64,000 nt of DNA from positions 204,894 to 268,893 of the forward strand of contig NZ_QJRC01000101.1 in assembly GCF_013393325.1 (NCBI RefSeq), read 5' to 3'. Position 1 is the stretch's first letter. Every line of letters starts with the position of its first letter. The translations under genes and the position numbers were made by a program. The notes under the pieces are model-generated. The model did no database searches. It was not told the DNA's origin and saw nothing but the letters and a program-made list of their open reading frames with translations. Of this stretch, positions 38,356-48,952 are shown one piece after another. Origin of the DNA: Pseudomonas hunanensis (lineage in GTDB: Bacteria > Pseudomonadota > Gammaproteobacteria > Pseudomonadales > Pseudomonadaceae).

Positions 38356-39213
38356 TCAACGGCGTGGCAGGAACTGGAGCGGATCGACGGGTTTGCCCTG
38401 GCGGCGAATCTCAAAATGCAGCTTCACCCGATCTGTGCCCGTAGACCCCATTTCAGCAATCGACTGCCCTGCCTTGACCTGCTGCCCCTCCCGAACCAAC
38501 AGCCTGCGGTTATGGCCGTAGGCACTGACGTAGGTATCGCTGTGTTTGATGATGATCAGCTCGCCGTAGCCCCTCAAACCACTCCCGGCGTAAACCACCG
38601 CACCATCAGACGCAGCAAAAACAGGCTGTCCCAAATCACCGGCGATATCAATGCCTTTATTCAAACTACCGTTTGAAGCAAATTTTCCAATCAACACGCC
38701 GTTGGCAGGCCAGGTCCAGCCGCCTACCGCGCGCTCCGCAGCCGGCACGGTGGCAACCACTGGCGCACTGGTGGAAGGGGCCGGAGTGGCTGGTTTGCTG
38801 GTGCTGGCCGGCGCCGTGGCGGGGCTGCCCACAGGCCGCCGCGTGACCGTGGTGCGGCTCGACGAGGAAGGGTTGGATACCACCGTGGTACTGCTGCTAG
38901 AACCGCTGCTGAAACGAATCGCTTGGCCCGGGCGGATGGTGTAAGGCGCCGGGATACCGTTGCGTGCGGCCAGCTCCTTGTAGTCCCAGCCATAACGGAA
39001 GGCGATGGAGAACAGGGTGTCGCCAGGCTTGACGATGTATTGCCCGGAAGTCACCGCCGGGCGCTTGGGCACGCTGTTGTTGCGGTCGACCACCCGCGCG
39101 CTGTTGCTGCTGGTGCTCGAGCAACCCACCAGTAGCGTGCCCATGGCCAATGCAATCACCAGAAGCTTGAAACCTGACCCGTCCTTGCGCTGCCGAATGA
39201 CTGTGTGACCCAC
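38356..39213 (-). CDS. nlpD: Murein hydrolase activator NlpD
   Basis: NlpD activates amidases at the septum from the outer-membrane side. The start chosen is the GTG at 39213 (MGHTVIRQRKDGSGFK), which has GGGGAG about 6 nt before it, giving 285 residues; an ATG at 39228 is the alternative. The lipobox LLVGC follows the hydrophobic stretch, then a LysM domain (QYIVKPGDTLFSIAFRYGW...), an Ala/Ser/Thr-rich linker, and a LytM domain. The usual zinc ligands are replaced (KGIDIAG and VKLHFE), so it is a catalytically degenerate activator, as known for NlpD. Confidence 0.93.
   Translation of the reverse strand: MGHTVIRQRKDGSGFKLLVIALAMGTLLVGCSSTSSNSARVVDRNNSVPKRPAVTSGQYIVKPGDTLFSIAFRYGWDYKELAARNGIPAPYTIRPGQAIRFSSGSSSSTTVVSNPSSSSRTTVTRRPVGSPATAPASTSKPATPAPSTSAPVVATVPAAERAVGGWTWPANGVLIGKFASNGSLNKGIDIAGDLGQPVFAASDGAVVYAGSGLRGYGELIIIKHSDTYVSAYGHNRRLLVREGQQVKAGQSIAEMGSTGTDRVKLHFEIRRQGKPVDPLQFLPRR
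38662..38675. promoter_or_regulatory. PsrA-type operator inside nlpD, upstream of rpoS
   Basis: CAAAC-TACC-GTTTG matches (G/C)AAAC-N2-4-GTTT(G/C) exactly, about 415 bp upstream of the rpoS ATG. PsrA is known to activate rpoS in pseudomonads from within nlpD. The binding here is predicted. Confidence 0.75.
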
Positions 39214-39272
39214 CCGCGCTCCCCTCATGGTGCCGAAAACGATATGAAGACAAGAAATGCAATATTGTTGCA

Positions 39273-39301
39273 ATTATAACCAAGCCAGCCGGTATTGGCA
39301 G
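39273..39301 (-). promoter_or_regulatory. Predicted nlpD promoter
   Basis: On the minus strand -35 CTGCCA (39296-39301) and a consensus -10 TATAAT (39273-39278) are 17 bp apart. The start would be about 53 bp upstream of the nlpD GTG. Confidence 0.65.
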
Positions 39302-39342
39302 ACTGGAGCAATAGGCTGTTGCAAAGCCCCGGTGTGCGCTGG

Positions 39343-39375
39343 CGCTTCGCCCCGCCAGATAGACAGGGCGAAGCG
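39343..39375. repeat. 10-bp inverted repeat between nlpD and pcm
   Basis: CGCTTCGCCC (39343-39352) and GGGCGAAGCG (39366-39375) are perfect complements with a 13-nt loop. It sits 67 bp past the pcm stop. There is no T run on the minus strand, so it is a hairpin that may end or slow pcm transcription. Confidence 0.7.
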
Positions 39376-39442
39376 GCAAGAATTCGCTGCAGGCCCAAAA
39401 ATACCGCGTGGTGCCTACCCAAACAGCCAATGCAAGCTGGGC

Positions 39443-40853
<1,411 letters not shown>

Positions 40854-40866
<13 letters not shown>

Positions 40867-41912
40867 GGGCTGTCCGTCTGCCCTGCCGACACCAGATCCA
40901 CGACTTCACGCACCACCACGGTGGCGAAGCATCCGGCCGGCAGGACGAATTCCAGTTGCAGGATATCAGGCTCGGGATAATGCCACGTCAGGCCGCCAAT
41001 AGGGAGCCGCAGAATTCGCCGTTCGTGATCCATGCCCGCCTGGGCCAACCACTGGCAAAGTGCCGGCTGCCGTGCGCCAACGGCGTTTTCCAGCAGGGCA
41101 GTGGCTGCGCCAGCAGGCGAGGCGCCCTCGCCCCACATAGGGCCAGTCGGGTGCAGATCGAGAATCGCCAGGCGCGGGTCGGCACATTCCGCCTCACCGG
41201 CCGGGAAAAAACTACGGCTGTCAGTGAACGCCAGCAGGTCGCCGACCTGGGCGCGAGCCCAGCTGCCGTCAGCGACACGCGCAGCCAGCAGTTGATTGAA
41301 CAGGAAGCTGCGCCCAGCCGAAAGCAGCCGCGAACGCACGTTGCGCTGCTCAGGCAAAGCCTTGCGGGCAGCCCACTCGAGGGCGTCATGCACGTTGCCA
41401 CCGCCGTGGCCGAAGCGCTGGGTGCCAAAATAGTTGGGCACACCGTTCTGCTTCAGCTGTTCCAGGCGCGTGTCCAGCGCCTGGTGATCGGCTGCCAGAG
41501 CCGTCAGGCGCAGGGTAAAACCGTTGGCCGAATGCGCGCCGCGCTGGAGCTTGCGCAGGTGGCGCACCTGCTTGAGCACACGCAGGCTGGCATCCTCGGC
41601 CCGCGACAGGTCCGGGTCGGCCTTGCCCGGCAGGTGCAGGCTGAACCACTGGCGGGTCAGCGCCTGGCGGTCCTTCAGGCCGGCATAGCTGATGCTGCGC
41701 ACGGGCACGCCTGCGGCACGGGCCAGGCGGCGGGCGGCCTCTTCAGTGTTCAGGTCACGCTTCTCGACCCACAGCCACAGGTGCTCGCCCTGCCCCGACA
41801 GGGGGATATCCAGCACTTCGTCGACCTGGAAATCCTCGGCCACCGCCTTGAGTACGGCGGTGCCCAACGGTTCGCCCGATGCGCGCGGGCCCAGCAATTC
41901 CAGTTCGGTCAT
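40854..41912 (-). CDS. truD: tRNA pseudouridine(13) synthase TruD
   Basis: TruD converts U13 in tRNA-Glu to pseudouridine. The 352-residue protein has the catalytic Asp at about 81 in [19 protein letters not shown], the family motif KRNVHALEWAAR-like [16 protein letters not shown] and [13 protein letters not shown]. It overlaps ispF by 4 bp and surE by 13 bp. Confidence 0.96.
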
Positions 41913-42382
41913 GCTGGCAGCAGCAGGGCGACCGAATGCACGGCAATCCCCTCCTCGCGGCCGGTGAAGCCCAGCTTTTCAGTCGTGGTGGCCTTGACGT
42001 TGACCTGGTCGAGCTCGACCTGCAGGTCTTCGGCGATCAGCTGGCGCATGGTCTCGATGTGCGGGGCCATCTTCGGCGCCTGCGCGACGATGGTGGCGTC
42101 GACATTGCCGACCTTCCAGCCCTTGGCCCTGACGATGCCGACCACATGGCGCAGCAGCGCTCGGCTGTCGGCCCCCTTGAACTGCGGGTCTGTGTCGGGG
42201 AAGTGCTTGCCGATGTCGCCCAGCGCCGCGGCGCCCAGCAAGGCATCGCTCAGGGCGTGCAGCAGCACGTCGCCGTCGGAATGGGCCAGCAGGCCGTATT
42301 TGTGGGGGATACGCACCCCGCCCAAGGTAATGAAATCACCGTCGCAGAAACGGTGCACATCGTAGCCATGGCCAATACGCAT
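41909..42382 (-). CDS. ispF: 2-C-methyl-D-erythritol 2,4-cyclodiphosphate synthase
   Basis: IspF makes MEcPP in the non-mevalonate isoprenoid pathway. The 157-residue protein has the zinc ligands Asp8, His10 (GYDVH) and His42 (SDGDVLLHALSDALLGA), and DIGKHFPDTD. The stop overlaps the truD start by 4 bp. It follows fghA with a terminator at 42384-42412 ending at its start codon. ispD, its usual partner, lies elsewhere in the window. Confidence 0.97.
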   Translation of the reverse strand: MRIGHGYDVHRFCDGDFITLGGVRIPHKYGLLAHSDGDVLLHALSDALLGAAALGDIGKHFPDTDPQFKGADSRALLRHVVGIVRAKGWKVGNVDATIVAQAPKMAPHIETMRQLIAEDLQVELDQVNVKATTTEKLGFTGREEGIAVHSVALLLPA

Positions 42383-42383
42383 A

Positions 42384-42412
42384 GAAAAACGCCCTGAATG
42401 AGTCAGGGCGTG
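42384..42412 (-). terminator. Intrinsic terminator between fghA and ispF
   Basis: Minus strand: CGCCCTGAC-TCA-TTCAGGGCG then TTTTTC, with the T run ending directly at the ispF ATG (42382). The 3' arm contains the only purine-rich sequence (CAGGGCG) that could act as the ispF ribosome-binding site. Confidence 0.75.
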
Positions 42413-42458
42413 ATTCTACCTGCTTTGCAGCGGGTTTGGCGGCTTTTGGCCCAGGGTG

Positions 42459-43313
42459 CTACACCCGCCCCAGTGCCACCGCATGATGGCGCAGGTGCTC
42501 CTCGATGAAGCTGGCAATGAAGTAGTAGCTATGGTCATAGCCCGGCTGCAGGCGCAGGGTCAGTGCATGGCCCCCTTTGCGTGCGGCCTGCTCCAGCGCT
42601 TCGGGCTTGAGCTGTTTTTCGAGAAAGTCGTCACGGTCGCCCTGGTCAACCAGCAACGGCGGGCACTCGCCGGCAGGGGTTTCGGCCAGCAACACGCTGG
42701 CATCCCACTCGCGCCAGCGCGCCCGATCTTCACCCAGGTAGCGGCTGAAAGCTTTCTCGCCCCACGGGCAATCCATCGGGTTGCTGATGGGGGAAAACGC
42801 CGACACCGAACGGTAGCGCCCTGGGTTGCGCAAGGCGCACACCAGCGCGCCATGCCCGCCCATGGAGTGGCCGCTGATGCTGCGCTCGCCCGACGCCGGG
42901 AAGTGCGCTTCGATCAGGGCTGGCAACTCCTGTACCACATAGTCATGCATGCGGTAATGCTGGGCCCAGGGCTGCTGGGTGGCGTTGAGGTAGAAGCCGG
43001 CCCCAAGGCCGAAGTCCCACGCGCCATCCGGGTCGCCCGGCACCTGCTCGCCACGCGGGCTGGTGTCGGGGGCGACGATGATCAGCCCAAGCTCGGCGGC
43101 CAGGCGCTGAGCGCCGGCCTTCTGCATGAAGTTCTCGTCGGTACAGGTGAGGCCACTGAGCCAGTACAGCACCGGCAGCTTCTCACCCTGTTCGGCCTGC
43201 GGCGGCAGGTACACGGCGAACACCATGTCGCAACCCAGCACCTTGGAGTGATGCCGGTAACGCTTGTGCCAGCCGCCGAAGCTCTTCTGGCAGGAGATGT
43301 TATCCAGGCTCAT
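42459..43313 (-). CDS. fghA: S-formylglutathione hydrolase
   Basis: FghA hydrolyses S-formylglutathione to glutathione and formate, the second step of glutathione-dependent formaldehyde oxidation. The 284-residue esterase-D-type alpha/beta hydrolase has nucleophile motif GHSMGGHGAL (Ser about 150) and the acid/His C-terminal part RLQPGYDHSYYFIASFIEEHLRHH. It follows adhC by 8 bp, forming the two-gene detoxification unit. Confidence 0.96.
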   Translation of the reverse strand: MSLDNISCQKSFGGWHKRYRHHSKVLGCDMVFAVYLPPQAEQGEKLPVLYWLSGLTCTDENFMQKAGAQRLAAELGLIIVAPDTSPRGEQVPGDPDGAWDFGLGAGFYLNATQQPWAQHYRMHDYVVQELPALIEAHFPASGERSISGHSMGGHGALVCALRNPGRYRSVSAFSPISNPMDCPWGEKAFSRYLGEDRARWREWDASVLLAETPAGECPPLLVDQGDRDDFLEKQLKPEALEQAARKGGHALTLRLQPGYDHSYYFIASFIEEHLRHHAVALGRV

Positions 43314-43321
43314 GGCGTACC

Positions 43322-44434
43322 TCAGAAGTGGATCACGCTACGGATGCTCTTACCTTCATGCATCAGGTCGAAGGCCTTGTTGATGTCTTCCAGGCCCATG
43401 GTGTGGGTGATGAAGGTGTCCAGCGGGATTTCGCCCTTCTCGGACATTTCCACGTAGCTTGGCAGCTCGCTGCGGCCTCGCACACCGCCGAACGCCGAAC
43501 CGCGCCATACCCGGCCGGTAACCAGCTGGAACGGACGGGTGGCGATTTCCTGGCCGGCACCCGCCACACCAATGATCACCGACTCGCCCCAGCCCTTGTG
43601 GCAGCATTCCAGGGCCGCGCGCATCAGTTGCACGTTGCCGATGCACTCGAAGGAGAAGTCCACGCCACCGTCGGTGAGGTCGACAATCACTTCCTGGATC
43701 GGGCGGTCGTAGTCTTTCGGGTTGACGCAGTCGGTGGCACCCAGTTGACGGGCGATTTCGAACTTGGCCGGGTTGATGTCGATGGCGATGATACGCGAGG
43801 CCTTGGCCTTGACCGCACCGATCACCGCCGACAGGCCGATACCGCCGAGGCCGAAGATGGCCACGGTGTCACCCGGCTTGACCTTGGCGGTGTTGAGCAC
43901 CGCGCCGATACCGGTGGTGACGCCACAGCCCAGCAGGCAGACCTTTTCCAGGGGGGCTTCCTTCTGGATTTTGGCTACGGAGATTTCCGGCAGCACGGTG
44001 TACTCGGAGAAGGTCGACGTGCCCATGTAGTGGAACAGCTGCTGGCCCTTGTACGAGAAACGCGTGGTGCCGTCCGGCATCAGGCCTTTGCCCTGGGTGG
44101 CACGAATGGCCTGACACAGGTTGGTCTTGCCCGAGAGGCAGAACTTGCACTTGCCGCATTCCGGGGTATACAGCGGGATCACGTGGTCACCCACGGCAAC
44201 CGAGGTCACGCCCTCGCCTACCGCTTCGACGATCGCGCCGCCTTCGTGGCCGAGAATCGACGGGAAGATACCCTCCGGGTCCGCCCCGGACAGGGTGTAG
44301 GCGTCGGTATGGCAAACACCGCTGGCGACCACGCGCAGCAGCACTTCACCGGCCTTGGGCATGGCCACGTCGACTTCGACGATTTCCAGGGGTTTCTTGG
44401 CCTCGAAGGCTACGGCAGCACGGGACTTGATCAT
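43322..44434 (-). CDS. adhC: S-(hydroxymethyl)glutathione dehydrogenase / class III alcohol dehydrogenase
   Basis: AdhC (FrmA-type) oxidises S-hydroxymethylglutathione to S-formylglutathione with NAD+, and can reduce S-nitrosoglutathione. The 370-residue protein has catalytic-zinc ligands (GVCHTDAY, GHEGGAIVEAVG), the structural four-Cys zinc loop CGKCKFCLSGKTNLC and the NAD-binding AIFGLGGIGLSAVIGA. The ATG at 44434 follows GGAG; a TTG just before it is rejected. The LysR gene gfnR is divergent. Confidence 0.97.
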   Translation of the reverse strand: MIKSRAAVAFEAKKPLEIVEVDVAMPKAGEVLLRVVASGVCHTDAYTLSGADPEGIFPSILGHEGGAIVEAVGEGVTSVAVGDHVIPLYTPECGKCKFCLSGKTNLCQAIRATQGKGLMPDGTTRFSYKGQQLFHYMGTSTFSEYTVLPEISVAKIQKEAPLEKVCLLGCGVTTGIGAVLNTAKVKPGDTVAIFGLGGIGLSAVIGAVKAKASRIIAIDINPAKFEIARQLGATDCVNPKDYDRPIQEVIVDLTDGGVDFSFECIGNVQLMRAALECCHKGWGESVIIGVAGAGQEIATRPFQLVTGRVWRGSAFGGVRGRSELPSYVEMSEKGEIPLDTFITHTMGLEDINKAFDLMHEGKSIRSVIHF

Positions 44435-44541
44435 CAAAGGTCTCCAGACAGAGGGTCGATTCAGGCTTGCAGTGTAATTCAGCCGCTTTTGATGAATAAT
44501 CCGGGCAAAGACAAAACATTATTGCCATACAGGGATAATCA

Positions 44542-45438
44542 ATGAGCAGCCGCTGGGAAGGCATCGACGAATTCGTCGCCGTAGCCGAATCAGGCCAGTT
44601 CACCGCGGCCGCTGAACGGCTGGGAGTATCTTCGTCACATATCAGCCGGCAGATCGCTCGCCTGGAGGAGCGCCTGCAGACGCGCCTGCTGTACCGCAGC
44701 ACCCGCCGGGTAACCCTGAGCGAGGCCGGGCAGACCTTTCTGCAGCATTGCCAGCGCCTGCAGGATGGCCGCGAGGAAGCCCTGCGCGCCATGGGCGACC
44801 TGGCCAGCGAGCCCAAGGGTTTGCTGCGCATGACCTGCGCGGTAGCCTATGGCGAGCGCTTCATCGTGCCACTGGTAACGCGGTTCATGGCGCTGTATCC
44901 GCAACTGCGGGTGGATGTGGAACTAAGCAACCATACCCTCGACCTGCTGCATGAAGGCATGGACCTGGCCATCCGCCTGGGCAGGCTGGCCGACTCTCGG
45001 CTGGTGGCCACCCGCCTGGCACCCAGGCGCATGTACCTGTGCGCCTCGCCGGCCTATCTCGAGCGCTATGGCCGACCACACAGCCTTTCGGAGCTGGCGC
45101 GGCACAATTGCCTGGTGGGCAGTTCGGATTTGTGGGCGCTGCAGCAGGATGGCCGTGAAATCAGCCAGCGGGTGCAGGGCAATTGGCGCTGCAACAGTGG
45201 GCAGGCGGTGCTGGATGCGGCGTTGCAAGGGATAGGGTTGTGCCAACTGCCGGATTATTACGTGCTGGAACACCTGAACAACGGTGCGCTGGTGTCACTG
45301 CTAGAGGCGCACCAGCCACCAAATACAGCGGTATGGGCGCTATATCCGCAGCAGCGGCACCTTTCGCCGAAGGTACGGCGGTTGGTGGATTACCTGAAGG
45401 AAGGGTTGGCGGGGTTGCCGGAATATCGTCTCGGCTGA
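44542..45438 (+). CDS. gfnR: LysR-family regulator (GfnR-like)
   Basis: The 298-residue protein has an N-terminal winged helix-turn-helix (MSSRWEGIDEFVAVAESGQFTAAAERLGVSSSHISRQIARLEERL) and an effector domain. It is divergent from adhC-fghA, the position of GfnR (PA3630) in P. aeruginosa, which controls formaldehyde detoxification. The 107-bp intergenic region contains AATAAT (44495-44500) and ATTATT (44518-44523) as a possible dyad. Confidence 0.82.
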   Translation: MSSRWEGIDEFVAVAESGQFTAAAERLGVSSSHISRQIARLEERLQTRLLYRSTRRVTLSEAGQTFLQHCQRLQDGREEALRAMGDLASEPKGLLRMTCAVAYGERFIVPLVTRFMALYPQLRVDVELSNHTLDLLHEGMDLAIRLGRLADSRLVATRLAPRRMYLCASPAYLERYGRPHSLSELARHNCLVGSSDLWALQQDGREISQRVQGNWRCNSGQAVLDAALQGIGLCQLPDYYVLEHLNNGALVSLLEAHQPPNTAVWALYPQQRHLSPKVRRLVDYLKEGLAGLPEYRLG

Positions 45439-45451
45439 AGGAGTGCGCTGC

Positions 45452-45490
45452 TTGTACTGGCCCTTTCGCGGGCATGCCCGCGAAGAAGCC
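45452..45490. repeat. REP element between convergent gfnR and ispD
   Basis: TACTGGCCCTTTCGCGGG-CAT-GCCCGCGAAGAAGCC matches the REP unit; it may act as the end of both transcripts. Confidence 0.8.
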
Positions 45491-45507
45491 AGCACTGGTC
45501 CAAAGCC

Positions 45508-46215
45508 TTAGCGACGCCCTGCCCAACGCTGGCGCAACCACTCCAGGTCTTCCGGCCGGGTCACCTTGATGTTGTCACTTCGCCCTTCAACCAGCCGCGG
45601 CGCTTGACCGGACCACTCGATGGCCGAAGCCTCATCGGTCACCACGACATCCGACACCAGGCACTCGGCCAACGCACGGTGCAACGCACCCAGGCGGAAC
45701 ATCTGCGGCGTATACGCCTGCCAGATGGTGCTGCGGTCCACGGTAGCGCTCACCCGGCCATTGCCATCGGCACGCTTGAGGGTATCGCGCGCCGGCACCG
45801 CCAGCAGGCCACCCACCGGGTCGTCTGCCAATTCCGACAACAGCTTGTCCAGGTCGCTGCGCGCCAGGTTTGGCCGCGCGGCATCGTGCACCAGTACCCA
45901 ATCGCTGTCCGAGGCCCCTTGGGCATGCAGCACCAGCAAGGCGTTGAGCACCGAGTCAGCGCGCTCACGCCCACCTGCCGCGCGCTGGATGCGCGGGTCG
46001 CTGGCGTAGCGCAGGCCAGGCCAATACGGGTCGTCATCGGCAATGCTGACTACCACCCCTGCAAGCGCCGGGTGGCCAAGAAAACAATCGAGGCTGTGCT
46101 CGAGAAGGGTCTGCCCAGCCAGCTCCAGGTATTGCTTGGGGCGGTCGGCAGCCATGCGGGCACCAACGCCCGCAGCAGGAATCACGGCCCAGAAGGCCGG
46201 CAAGGTATTGATCAT
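45508..46215 (-). CDS. ispD: 2-C-methyl-D-erythritol 4-phosphate cytidylyltransferase
   Basis: IspD makes CDP-ME in isoprenoid synthesis. The 235-residue protein has the nucleotide-binding loop VIPAAGVGARMAADRPKQYLEL, HDAARPN and the RDTLKRAD/STIWQAYTPQMF motifs. It follows ftsB with a 4-bp overlap, and a REP lies downstream. ispF is about 4 kb away, separated by adhC-fghA-gfnR. Confidence 0.97.
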   Translation of the reverse strand: MINTLPAFWAVIPAAGVGARMAADRPKQYLELAGQTLLEHSLDCFLGHPALAGVVVSIADDDPYWPGLRYASDPRIQRAAGGRERADSVLNALLVLHAQGASDSDWVLVHDAARPNLARSDLDKLLSELADDPVGGLLAVPARDTLKRADGNGRVSATVDRSTIWQAYTPQMFRLGALHRALAECLVSDVVVTDEASAIEWSGQAPRLVEGRSDNIKVTRPEDLEWLRQRWAGRR

Positions 46216-46493
46216 TTCTGTGGCAACTGGAAGAGGGTTTCGCCCTCTTTGACCATCCCCAATTCATGGCGAGCCCGTTCTTCAACGGTCTCCATGCCTT
46301 TTTTCAGCTCCAGCACTTCGGCATCGAGCACGCGGTTACGCTCAAGCAAGCGCTCGTTTTCGGCATGCTGGTCGGCAATCTGCTGCTTCAGCTCGGTCAC
46401 TTGCGCCAGGCTGCCGTTACCCACCCACAGGCGGTACTGCAGGCCACCCAGCAGCAGGAGCAGAACGAGGAACACCCAATAGGGACTGCGCAT
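46212..46493 (-). CDS. ftsB: Cell division protein FtsB
   Basis: FtsB bridges FtsL and FtsQ in the divisome. The 93-residue protein has one N-terminal membrane segment (YWVFLVLLLLLGGLQYRLW) followed by a coiled coil (VTELKQQIADQHAENERLLERNRVLDAEVLELKKGMETVEERARHELGMVKEGETLFQL). The ATG 46491-46493 is preferred to the GTG directly before it. It overlaps ispD, the usual ftsB-ispD arrangement. Confidence 0.95.
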   Translation of the reverse strand: MRSPYWVFLVLLLLLGGLQYRLWVGNGSLAQVTELKQQIADQHAENERLLERNRVLDAEVLELKKGMETVEERARHELGMVKEGETLFQLPQK

Positions 46494-46550
46494 CACGTTA
46501 TCCAGGTTAAAAAGGCTGCCGCATACTTTTTTACGGGGCCTCGAATAGCA

Positions 46551-46576
46551 CGAAGCCTGGCCGAGGCCAGGCTTCG
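46551..46576. repeat. 12-bp inverted repeat between ftsB and eno
   Basis: CGAAGCCTGGCC-GA-GGCCAGGCTTCG is a perfect repeat with only a 2-nt loop. There is no T run on either strand, so it is a hairpin rather than a canonical terminator. Confidence 0.8.
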
Positions 46577-46659
46577 TTGACAGAAACCCGTTGGAACGTA
46601 GTTAAGTTCAGTACGAACGTTCCTACCGCTCCGGCTGCTGTCTTTTTACCATCTCTTGC

Positions 46660-47949
<1,290 letters not shown>

Positions 47950-48047
47950 TGTTGTAAGCACTCCAGAATTTGACGAAAACAACTTAGCTTAGGAAATTCT
48001 TGCCGTTCACCGGGCGGACTTGCTTTGGGCAGGCCAGGTGAAGGGAG

Positions 48048-48069
48048 CCCCTGACCGACTGGTCAGGGG
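48048..48069. repeat. 9-bp inverted repeat between eno and kdsA
   Basis: CCCCTGACC-GACT-GGTCAGGGG lies between kdsA (upstream on minus) and eno. There is no T run, so it is a non-canonical hairpin, perhaps an RNA-processing or attenuation element. Confidence 0.6.
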
Positions 48070-48103
48070 TGGATCGGGCGGTACTTTACCCGAGAAATGA
48101 GCT

Positions 48104-48949
48104 TTACGCGGTTTCTACCGTCGGAAAACTTTTCACCAGGTCGTCCAATTGCTTGAGCTGGGCCAGGAACGGCTCCAGTTTGTCCAGGCGCAGGGCGCAT
48201 GGGCCATCGCACTTGGCGTTGTCCGGGTCGGGGTGGGCCTCGAGGAACAGCCCGGCCAGGCCCTGACTCATGCCGGCCTTGGCCAGGTCGGTGACCTGGG
48301 CACGGCGGCCACCCGCCGAATCGCTGCGGCCACCCGGCATTTGCAGGGCGTGGGTCACGTCGAAGAACACCGGGTACTCGAACTGCTTCATGATGCCGAA
48401 GCCGAGCATGTCCACCACCAGGTTGTTGTAGCCGAAGCTCGAACCACGCTCGCAGAGGATCAACTGGTCATTACCGGCCTCTTCGCACTTGGCCAGGATG
48501 TGTTTCATTTCCTGGGGGGCGAGGAACTGGGCCTTCTTGATGTTGATCACCGCGCCGGTCTTGGCCATGGCCACCACCAGGTCAGTCTGCCGCGACAGGA
48601 AAGCCGGCAACTGGATGATGTCGCACACCTTGGCGACGGGCTCGGCCTGGTAAGGCTCGTGTACGTCGGTAATCACCGGCACGTTGAAGGTGCGCTTGAT
48701 CTCTTCGAAGATCTTCAGCCCTTCTTCCATGCCTGGGCCACGGTAGGACGTCACCGACGAACGGTTGGCCTTGTCGAAGCTGGCCTTGAACACATACGGG
48801 ATACCGAGCTTTTCGGTAACCCGCACATACTCTTCGCAGACCTTCATTGCCAGGTCACGGGATTCCAGGACGTTCATGCCGCCGAACAGGACGAACGGCT
48901 TGTCGTTGGCGATCTCGATGTTACCGACGCGAATGATCTTCTGGGTCAT
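48104..48949 (-). CDS. kdsA: 3-deoxy-8-phosphooctulonate synthase (KDO-8-P synthase)
   Basis: KdsA condenses PEP and arabinose 5-phosphate to KDO-8-P for lipopolysaccharide. The 281-residue protein has FVLFGGMNVLESRD, FKASFDKANRSS, VITDVHEP, PAFLSRQTDLV and CERGSSFGYNNLVVDM signatures. It starts 3 bp after the pyrG stop, so it is part of the pyrG-kdsA-eno run. Confidence 0.97.
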   Translation of the reverse strand: MTQKIIRVGNIEIANDKPFVLFGGMNVLESRDLAMKVCEEYVRVTEKLGIPYVFKASFDKANRSSVTSYRGPGMEEGLKIFEEIKRTFNVPVITDVHEPYQAEPVAKVCDIIQLPAFLSRQTDLVVAMAKTGAVINIKKAQFLAPQEMKHILAKCEEAGNDQLILCERGSSFGYNNLVVDMLGFGIMKQFEYPVFFDVTHALQMPGGRSDSAGGRRAQVTDLAKAGMSQGLAGLFLEAHPDPDNAKCDGPCALRLDKLEPFLAQLKQLDDLVKSFPTVETA

Positions 48950-48952
48950 TGA

